This document shows positions 6,616 through 11,881 of a DNA stretch of 11,881 nt, piece by piece (positions within the stretch are counted from its first letter, which is position 1; each line of letters opens with the position of its first letter). Source of the stretch: Archaeoglobus sp. JdFR-24 (lineage in GTDB: Archaea; Halobacteriota; Archaeoglobi; Archaeoglobales; Archaeoglobaceae). The stretch covers positions 1-11,881 of the forward strand of contig MTML01000015.1 of the NCBI GenBank assembly GCA_002011215.1, in the 5' to 3' direction. A model generated the notes under the pieces. It worked only from the letters and a program-made list of their open reading frames with translations, did not search any database and was not told where the DNA came from. The translations under genes and the position numbers were made by a program.

Positions 6616-6651
6616 TTTCGACCACTTCAAGCCAGATTGAAGTGATCGAAA
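6616..6651. promoter_or_regulatory. 15-bp-arm palindrome between two minus-strand genes
   Basis: TTTCGACCACTTCAA (6616-6630) and TTGAAGTGATCGAAA (6637-6651) pair at 14 of 15 positions around the loop GCCAGA. The element abuts the presumed TATA box of the downstream gene on its upstream side, where archaeal activators or BRE-proximal regulators bind. No T-run follows on the minus strand, so an operator is favoured over a terminator for the 7975-6707 gene. Confidence 0.7.
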
Positions 6652-6706
6652 GGTTTATAAAAGAGATTTCGATAAGAAAATGCTTTCATCAAGATAACTT
6701 AAGAAA

Positions 6707-7975
6707 TCACCTCAAAACTCTGTAAAGAAGGTAAAGAACCATCGCCACTCCAGCCAAGAATAAAACGAAGGACTGTACCGGGCTAATCTGGTACTGGGGT
6801 TGTTCAGTTTTCTGCACTTCAATCCTTTCCATAACTTTAACCAGCCATGCAGATTTGTCGGAATAATCATATCCGGCAACAACGAATCCATCTTCTACTT
6901 TGACAAGGGAAGTTGCTATCCCGCTCCTTAAAATCAGCTTCCACTTCTCGTTTCCTTCCTTATCCGTTTTGATAAGCCAAGCATAGCTTTTGCTCTGGTT
7001 TATCGTATAGCCTGCTATAACGAATCCATCCTTCAGCACTTCAACGCAGCATGCGTAATCGTTATCTTTTCCACCGAAGGTTTTGTTCCACACTTCATTC
7101 CCTTCTTTGTCTATCTTTATCAGCCATGCGTTGGTCTTCTTGAAACCGTAGGATGTGAAGCCGGCTATGATGTATCCGTCTGGAGTAGGTTTAACGCAGT
7201 AAGCATCATCCTCTCCAGCTCCGCCGAAAGTTCTGTTCCACACCTCATTTCCTTCAAAATCGGTTTTTACAACCCAGACATCATCTTCAACATTCAGCAT
7301 TTTCGGTATTTTCGCATGGCCCACCACGATAAATCCATCTGAAGTTTCCTGAATCAAATTGAAAACTGCACCGCTCTTCTGAATGTTTCCGGGTTTGTAT
7401 TCCCTCTCCCACACCACATTTCCTTTCTCATCCACCTTCATCAGCCAGCCGAGATCCCTGCCTTTTGGCGACCATCCGGCTATGACGTATCCATCCGAAA
7501 CCTTGGCGACGGAGCTTCCAACATAGAATGTCTTGCCGTAAGTTCTGTTCCATACCTCATTCCCGTCCCTGTCAGTTTTGATCAGCCAAGGTTCGTAGTA
7601 ACCGGGCATTTCGATTTTCGTCTCCACCAGCAGAACGTATCCGTCGGGTGTTTGCAGAGCGGATTGCATATTGTCGGAGAAAGCGCCTTTATAAGTTCTG
7701 TTCCATAACTCCTTTCCTTCTCTATCTGTTTTGATAAGCCAAGCATCGGAATGGTTACCATCGCCGAAGGAGTACGTGCTTCCTGCGAGAATGAAGCCGT
7801 CAGGAACGGTTATTACAGATTCGATGAAATCGAAGGATTCTCCTCCGTATGTTCTGTTCCACTCGATAAAAGCTGCATTTGCATATGAGGTTACTAGGCT
7901 TAACAAAAGTATGGTCGAAAGTATAATTAACATCAGTACAATTAACATCGATCTCCCTGAAAATTTCTTGTACAT
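6707..7975 (-). CDS. Surface beta-propeller protein with seven repeats and membrane anchors
   Basis: A 422-residue protein with an N-terminal hydrophobic segment (about residues 9-34), seven repeats of roughly 45-55 residues, and a C-terminal membrane helix (about 399-419) followed by YRVLR. Each repeat follows the same plan: WNRTYGG or WNRTFGG, a variable strand, DGYIIAG-like text, then AWLIKTDKEGNEV. This suggests a seven-bladed propeller displayed outside the cell. Proteins with such W-x-x-T-[YF]-G-G repeats are common in archaea and bacteria and usually lack an assigned function; binding of proteins or glycans is likely. Blade starts often form N-x-T sequons, suggesting regular N-glycosylation. 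ATG 7975 has GAGGAG six bases upstream. The seventh repeat is shorter and diverged. Function is not known. Confidence 0.85.
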   Translation of the reverse strand: MYKKFSGRSMLIVLMLIILSTILLLSLVTSYANAAFIEWNRTYGGESFDFIESVITVPDGFILAGSTYSFGDGNHSDAWLIKTDREGKELWNRTYKGAFSDNMQSALQTPDGYVLLVETKIEMPGYYEPWLIKTDRDGNEVWNRTYGKTFYVGSSVAKVSDGYVIAGWSPKGRDLGWLMKVDEKGNVVWEREYKPGNIQKSGAVFNLIQETSDGFIVVGHAKIPKMLNVEDDVWVVKTDFEGNEVWNRTFGGAGEDDAYCVKPTPDGYIIAGFTSYGFKKTNAWLIKIDKEGNEVWNKTFGGKDNDYACCVEVLKDGFVIAGYTINQSKSYAWLIKTDKEGNEKWKLILRSGIATSLVKVEDGFVVAGYDYSDKSAWLVKVMERIEVQKTEQPQYQISPVQSFVLFLAGVAMVLYLLYRVLR

Positions 7976-8069
7976 TGTAGTCTCCTCTTTTAATTCTGAG
8001 TATTACGTTTTATCCTCAATATTGACCCCTTTTTTTTGGAAAAAATGAAATAAATTGGATTTTAAATAA

Positions 8070-8799
8070 TTATCTATCAACATCTAGATACCCTAGATCA
8101 TTCTCTATACCGCCTATCGGGCTGTAGTAGCTGTAGGGGTACGCTCCTCCCCAATGGATACCGTATATATCTTTGCAAGTTACACCATAGGTGGCGATGC
8201 ATAAGTTTCGTATGTAGTGGTTTGGATCATAGTAAACTGGTCCCCCACTATCACCATCTTGGAACCTATAGTTTGCTACAACTTGGCTATATAACATGTT
8301 TCCATAACCATATTTTGGATCGTAGGGGATATCTTTATTGACTTGCAGTATCACACCGCATTTCTCTCCAGATTTCCCTCCACCCATGCACACATTCATT
8401 CCCTGTACTTGGCTGTATTTTTTACTATAAACTGGGAAATGATTAGCGGTGTTGTATTGGTTATAAATCCTAAAGTCCGAAGTGGTACCTTCTATTTTGA
8501 CCCAACATGAGTCGCTCTTTCTTGGGCCCAGAGGGTCATGATCTACCCTCCCGATGTAATAATAACTGCGATATATTGGTTGGTAAATTTTCTCCCCCAA
8601 ATTTCCACAATGTCCAGCTGTAACAAACCCTCTGATCCCGTTTCTATTTGCTATGAAGCCAAGGGTGCATCTCCCAACATACGGATTATCCGGTGTGACG
8701 ATTTTGATCCCACCAATTAAAGGTCTGATATAGCTCTCTCTGCTCGTTGGAACAGGTTTGAGCTAGTTTCTCAATTACTACAGCACCATCTTTTTTCAT
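8070..8799 (-). pseudogene. Trypsin-like (S1 family) serine protease, frameshifted near its start
   Basis: The catalytic domain of a chymotrypsin-fold protease is intact in one frame: GFVTAGHC holds the histidine, SDSCWVKI the likely aspartate, and FQDGDSGGPV the serine and oxyanion loop. That frame is open from 8762 but has no standard start before TTG 8600, which falls after the catalytic histidine. A different frame begins at ATG 8799, overlapping the upstream stop as ATGA, and reads MKKDGAVVIEKLAQTCSNEQ before stopping. The two join perfectly as SNEQRESYIRPLIGGIKI if one AG unit is added to the short CT repeat at 8734-8741. The restored protein has 243 residues, with H64, D97 and S185. 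No signal peptide is visible at its start, odd for such a protease. It may be a pseudogene, a switchable gene or a sequencing slip. Confidence 0.8.
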
Positions 8800-10097
8800 G
8801 GTTGCATCAAATTCAAAACTACTTTGCTTCTGATTTCTCCTTTGGTTTGGTAGAGGTCTTTCCCGCTAAAGTCTTCGAATTCCGTTACGATCTCTATGGC
8901 ATACCTGCCGGGCGGGAAGTCGGGGGTGGTTTTAACCACCACATCTATATTGTATTCCCTCCACTTCGCGAAGTAGAACTCCTCGGGCTTCGCGTAAACC
9001 TTCATACCTTTGTAGGTAACTCTTTTGCCTGTCTTGTCGATTGGGTAAGCTTTAATCTTAGCCTTTCCCATTGCAGAGTTGCTCTGCAGCGTGTAGCTGA
9101 TCACCTTTGCTTTTCCCACTTCCGCCCTCACTTCACTTATCTTGGGAAGCGTGATGCTGATCGGATAGGCTGCGACGCTTCTCCCTTCCGCTGATATGAG
9201 AACCATGAGGCGATCCTCAATCGTTTGTTTACCTATTTCAGCTTTAATCAGGAAAGTGTAGAAATTTCCTATGACGTTCTCGCTCCAGTTGTACTTGGTT
9301 TTCGTCGAGTTTACGGTAACGTTTATCTCGTAGGTGCTGTTGGGGGTGACATTTAAAGAGGAGGGTTCCAGCCTTATTTCCACACCTTCTGGGAGTTTCG
9401 TCGATCCATTGATCATCGAAACGTGAAAGCTTACCTTTCCACGATAGTCCATAGAGTAAAGCACGAATGGCAGAGTCTCGCTATCTCCAGGCCTAAGCCA
9501 GAGCGAAGTTTTCCTCAAAAACCCTCCGATTGGCTCCTTTATGGTTTTCTCTTTCTCTCCTTTTATACAGCTCCACAATCCTGATCTTTTCCTCATCGCT
9601 TCCATTTGATAAACGTAATATTCTTTCTTGCTGTATTCCGCATCGTAGAGTGCTGCAAGGCCTTTCTTAACAAGTTCAGCTGTTGTGTTGTTGCAATAAA
9701 CGTAAATGAGCTTACTACTGTTATTTGCAAGGCTTTCGAACTCGATTGTGCATTCCTTTCCTTCCCATCTTTTGAGGATTTCGCTTACTTCTTCTCTCCA
9801 TCGTTCGAGGCAACCCACATCGGTTATGTTGTCGAAATCGTATGGCGTTATCCTGCTTTCAGGGATTTTTACTGCCAACCGAAAGGTTGAGGTTTCGTTG
9901 TCGTATTCTATCTCCAGCCTATCGCCGTTTATCGCGAGTATCTTGGCTTTAAGCTTTGAGTTATTTGTATTCGGTGTTATTTCTGGTGGAAGTTCAACGG
10001 ATTTTTCTGGCACAGGTTTGTTTTCTTGGATACAATTTGAAAAAAAGATAGCCAACGTCATGGAAAATAATAAAACGATCAATTTCCTCATATACAT
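8796..10097 (-). CDS. Lipoprotein-like exported protein with an SNase-like domain and beta-sandwich repeats
   Basis: A 433-residue exported protein. Residues 1-22 are a signal sequence ending FFSNC, resembling a lipobox. Residues about 48-176 look like a staphylococcal-nuclease OB fold: KAKILAINGDRLEIEY, FRLAVKIPES (matching the RLxxIDxPE block, with R73 and E80), SSKLIYVYCNN, AELVKKGLAALYD, and a closing EAMRKRSGLW. The second catalytic arginine (Arg87 of staphylococcal nuclease, GRxLAYIY) appears replaced by Ser/Lys, so activity is doubtful. Residues about 190-433 are strand-rich with many N-x-T/S sequons, like stacked Ig-type domains. ATG 10097 and ATG 10091 are both possible; a TATA-like TTATTTATTT at 10120-10111 suggests a leaderless start near them. 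Its TGA overlaps the protease ATG, implying coupling. Domain calls rest on pattern recognition. Confidence 0.75.
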   Translation of the reverse strand: MYMRKLIVLLFSMTLAIFFSNCIQENKPVPEKSVELPPEITPNTNNSKLKAKILAINGDRLEIEYDNETSTFRLAVKIPESRITPYDFDNITDVGCLERWREEVSEILKRWEGKECTIEFESLANNSSKLIYVYCNNTTAELVKKGLAALYDAEYSKKEYYVYQMEAMRKRSGLWSCIKGEKEKTIKEPIGGFLRKTSLWLRPGDSETLPFVLYSMDYRGKVSFHVSMINGSTKLPEGVEIRLEPSSLNVTPNSTYEINVTVNSTKTKYNWSENVIGNFYTFLIKAEIGKQTIEDRLMVLISAEGRSVAAYPISITLPKISEVRAEVGKAKVISYTLQSNSAMGKAKIKAYPIDKTGKRVTYKGMKVYAKPEEFYFAKWREYNIDVVVKTTPDFPPGRYAIEIVTEFEDFSGKDLYQTKGEIRSKVVLNLMQP

Positions 10098-10110
10098 ACT
10101 TAGCTCTAAA

Positions 10111-10120
10111 AAATAAATAA
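10111..10120 (-). promoter_or_regulatory. Candidate TATA box for the lipoprotein-protease operon
   Basis: TTATTTATTT on the minus strand is centred some 20-25 bases before the paired ATGs at 10097 and 10091, neither of which has a ribosome binding site. A leaderless transcript starting at or near 10091 is the simplest reading. Confidence 0.4.
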
Positions 10121-10140
10121 GATTTTAGACTTCAAAAGCT

Positions 10141-11068
10141 TTAGCTGTCGTTCACGTAACAAGTGTCCCTGTAATACAGTTCGTTATTGTGGTGAACTAT
10201 TGATGTGTAGGGTGAATCGTTGTAATACCAGTGGGAAAGAACGAAATTCTTGAAATTCGTCCATAAGAATCCATCCGATCCCAAAAAGTATGTTGTTTCA
10301 CTCTCAAAATTAAGAGATCCAGATCCAGCTCTGTCGTATTCTATGGAACTCATTACGTACTCTATTTTTCCTCCAGACTCTAACCCAATGTTTTTGTATT
10401 CGTTAATAAAAATCCACTGCCCAGCGGTTACATCTTTAACTGAGATTACAAGATAGGGTGGTTCCCTCTCTATTATGAAATAGTAAACGTGGTCTGCCGG
10501 AACAAATCGTGCGGCGAGATATATTGGGTTTGAGTTTAGGTCTTTGTAATAGACGACATAAATCATACAGCTGGTGGGTGTTTTTCTCAATCTCCATTCC
10601 ACAACAAAGACATTTTTATCACTCATGTATGCCTCAGTTTCAGTATAGCTGTTCTCGTAAAGTCTGCTACCGCTTTCCCGAACAATGAATTTTTTGTCCT
10701 CAATACCCATCAGATTTGAAGTATCATAGTTATACCTGTCAGAATACTGAATGACTTTGCTTTGGATAACTTTATTCGCACCAAATGGGTTTACTATTGA
10801 GGAGATAGTGTTTAGCATTTCGGATGGGATAGATTTATCAATGGTGTTACTGTTGAATCTCTTTGGCATTTTAGATTTCTCCATTATAATTTTATACGCC
10901 AATTCCTTATCGACGAGTTTATAATTTTATACGCCAATTCCTTATCGACGAGTTTATAATTTTATACGCCAATTCCTTATCGACGAGTGCGTCTGAGGGG
11001 AGTGTGATTGCTATTCCCACCATCACCAATACAAGCAACAAAACCATTCCCACTTGCAGAGCTTTCAT
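10141..11068 (-). pseudogene. Exported protein of unknown function, disrupted by a 35-bp tandem triplication
   Basis: A gene begins at ATG 11068 with AGGTGA six bases upstream and encodes a signal peptide (MKALQVG, then a hydrophobic core LLLVLVMVGIAI). It reads SDALVDKELAYKII through the first repeat copy, then loses frame and stops at 10921-10919 after 49 residues. The remaining coding text runs from 10902 to the TAA at 10143-10141, again entering through a repeat copy as ELAYKIIMEKSKMPKRFNSN. Removing two of the three copies (70 bases) restores one 285-residue reading frame. The mature part is strand-rich with many Y, N and S residues (SESETTYFLGSDGFLW-like text near the end) and no known motif. 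Downstream internal starts (TTG 10902, ATG 10884) lack ribosome binding sites and would give a product without a signal peptide. Confidence 0.75.
10886..10988. repeat. 35-bp unit repeated three times in tandem
   Basis: Copies lie at 10886-10920, 10921-10955 and 10956-10988. The first two are identical over 35 bases. The third is identical for 33 bases and then diverges at the last two. Each unit begins ATAATTTTATACGCC and contains TTATCGACGAG. There are no spacers between copies. The unit length is not a multiple of three and the copies lie inside a coding region. Confidence 0.97.
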
Positions 11069-11098
11069 TCGCCGTCACCTCAGGAACATTCAAGTTAT

Positions 11099-11111
11099 AC
11101 CCATATAAAAA
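11099..11111 (-). promoter_or_regulatory. TATA box of the disrupted exported-protein gene
   Basis: On the minus strand TTTTTATATGGGT precedes ATG 11068. It would start transcription near 11078-11080, giving a leader of about 10 bases that just includes the AGGTGA ribosome binding site. The palindrome at 11117-11147 lies immediately upstream. Confidence 0.55.
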
Positions 11112-11116
11112 CCCAG

Positions 11117-11147
11117 CGAAAATGTTAGGAAAAACCTAACGTTTTCG
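11117..11147. promoter_or_regulatory. 31-bp palindrome between divergent TATA boxes (candidate operator)
   Basis: CGAAAATGTTAGG and CCTAACGTTTTCG surround an A5 centre, with 12 of 13 positions symmetric. The core GTTAGG-A5-CCTAAC spans 11124-11140. A TATA-like element faces away on each side: TTTTTATATGG on the minus strand (11111-11101) and TTTATATATGG on the plus strand (11153-11163), each 12 bases from the core. This is the geometry expected of a regulator controlling both directions. Confidence 0.75.
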
Positions 11148-11152
11148 AAAAA

Positions 11153-11163
11153 TTTATATATGG
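11153..11163 (+). promoter_or_regulatory. Upstream plus-strand TATA-like element
   Basis: TTTATATATGG lies 12 bases to the right of the palindrome core and mirrors the minus-strand TATA box. A transcript would start near 11180. It would either give a long leader for the gene at 11294 or a short separate RNA, including a 17-codon ORF at 11202-11255. Confidence 0.45.
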
Positions 11164-11230
11164 TGTCTTAAAGTGCGTTTCTATTCCGTTATCACTAACT
11201 GATGTACAAATTTAGAAAATCCGAAACTTT

Positions 11231-11268
11231 GTTAGGTTTTTACCTTACAAAATAAAAAAATTTATATT
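11231..11268 (+). promoter_or_regulatory. Second motif copy and TATA box of the 11294 gene
   Basis: GTTAGGTTTTTACCTTAC (11231-11248) is a near copy of the palindrome core. Twelve bases later TTTATATT begins (11261), the likely TATA box. It puts transcription start near 11288, six bases before ATG 11294. The 12-base spacing equals that of the first motif to its TATA elements. Confidence 0.65.
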
Positions 11269-11293
11269 TTTTAACTCTTCAACCCATCACGCG

Positions 11294-11881
11294 ATGAAAG
11301 CACGCTTGGTAACTTTAGCCATCCTCGCCCCGCTGGCTTTCTTCAACCAGTCACTCTTTCTTTTGCTCCTATTCACGACGATGTTTCTGCCTGGATTCGT
11401 TATTGTCGAAAGATACTTCAAAGACTTCGAAGGCTACGGAAAGGTTGCATTATACGTTCTGGTAAGCATCCTGGTTTCAACTCATCTTATTTACTATCTC
11501 TCATTGTTTATGGGCTACAACCTTTCAACTCTAAAAATATCCTCGCTGATACTTCTTTCCTCAATACTATTCGCCAAGAAACCGAGAGTTGGCAGAAGTG
11601 AACTTCTGGAACTGGCAATTTTTATAACTCTCTTTCTTTTCTCCTTTACTCTTCTCTATCACAGCTTATGGTATCAGAAAGGAGACTACATAGTCCTCTC
11701 CGGTTCGAACTGGCAGGACACACCTTATCACTACGAGATCATCGAGAGTCTCAACAACGGGAATTTTCCACCTCAGGAGCCCTCTTTCGCGGGCTATCCG
11801 TTGCATTACCACTTCTTCGTGGATTTTCATGCTGCAATTCTTGAGAAACCCCTTGGCTACGCTCCAAGACTTCTCCTATAC
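11294..11881 (+). CDS. Multi-pass membrane protein, probable GT-C-type glycosyltransferase (partial, 3' end outside window)
   Basis: An open frame from ATG 11294 to the window edge (196 codons, no stop), so only the N-terminal part is seen. Hydrophobic segments lie at about residues 4-38, 50-74, 80-93 and 105-124. The outer loop that follows reads GDYIVLSGSNWQDTPYHYEI and then IESLNNGNFPPQEPSFAGYP and LHYHFFVDFHAA. An acidic residue in the first large outer loop (here D142 in NWQD, with D131 nearby), followed by a G-x-P-L-x-Y-H block, is characteristic of membrane GT-C enzymes. These use lipid-linked sugars to glycosylate proteins or lipids. The exact substrate and subfamily are not recognised. 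Translation probably starts from a nearly leaderless transcript. Its sequon-rich neighbours would be natural targets, which is inference. Confidence 0.72.
   Translation, partial: MKARLVTLAILAPLAFFNQSLFLLLLFTTMFLPGFVIVERYFKDFEGYGKVALYVLVSILVSTHLIYYLSLFMGYNLSTLKISSLILLSSILFAKKPRVGRSELLELAIFITLFLFSFTLLYHSLWYQKGDYIVLSGSNWQDTPYHYEIIESLNNGNFPPQEPSFAGYPLHYHFFVDFHAAILEKPLGYAPRLLLY

Noticed and set aside
8070..8600. Protease gene starting at TTG 8600
   Set aside because: This start lies after the catalytic histidine motif TAGHC, so the gene must begin upstream; the frame is instead joined through a shift to ATG 8799.
10886..10988. CRISPR array suggested by three 35-bp direct repeats
   Set aside because: The copies are directly adjacent with no spacers and lie inside a coding frame, so this is a tandem duplication.

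Overview
The window comes from a euryarchaeon, most likely one of the Archaeoglobales (Archaeoglobus, Geoglobus or Ferroglobus group). The reasons are an archaeal-type RNase P RNA, archaeal ribosomal proteins (S19e, L31e, L39e, L18a/LX), aIF6, prefoldin alpha and an archaeal FtsY in the usual euryarchaeal order. TATA-box promoters with short or absent leaders, and GGTGA/GAGG-type Shine-Dalgarno sequences, fit this. The placement is from memory of gene order and protein style; no search was run.

Layout. 1-540 is an A+T-rich stretch with no convincing gene. It opens with a pure (AT)23 run. 577-821 is the RNase P RNA. 880-4969 is a tight plus-strand run of housekeeping genes: CRM/YhbY RNA-binding protein, S19e, PDCD5-like protein, L39e, L31e, aIF6, L18a, prefoldin alpha and FtsY. 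Together they cover ribosome assembly, subunit joining, nascent-chain folding and SRP-dependent membrane targeting. The run ends in a hairpin plus T-run terminator near 5000-5023.

5023-11068 is different. Every recognisable gene is on the minus strand, and nearly every product looks exported or membrane-bound. In order of transcription (right to left) they are: an exported protein broken by a 35-bp tandem triplication; a lipoprotein with a staphylococcal-nuclease-like fold and beta-rich C-terminal domains; a trypsin-like serine protease overlapping it by ATGA but frameshifted at a short CT repeat; a seven-bladed beta-propeller anchored at both ends; a small secreted glycosylation-rich protein that apparently starts at CTG; a four-helix membrane protein; and a decayed small gene. 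11294-11881 is the start of a plus-strand multi-pass membrane protein resembling GT-C glycosyltransferases. It is cut by the window edge.

The most interesting signals lie in this cell-surface island. A 35-bp unit present three times throws a signal-peptide gene out of frame, and removing two copies would restore it exactly. A 31-bp near-perfect palindrome lies between divergent promoters, and a related motif sits at the same 12-nt distance from a second TATA box. Three separate genes are broken by small length changes. This could be real decay, reversible switching, or sequencing/assembly error, and read-level data are needed to tell which.
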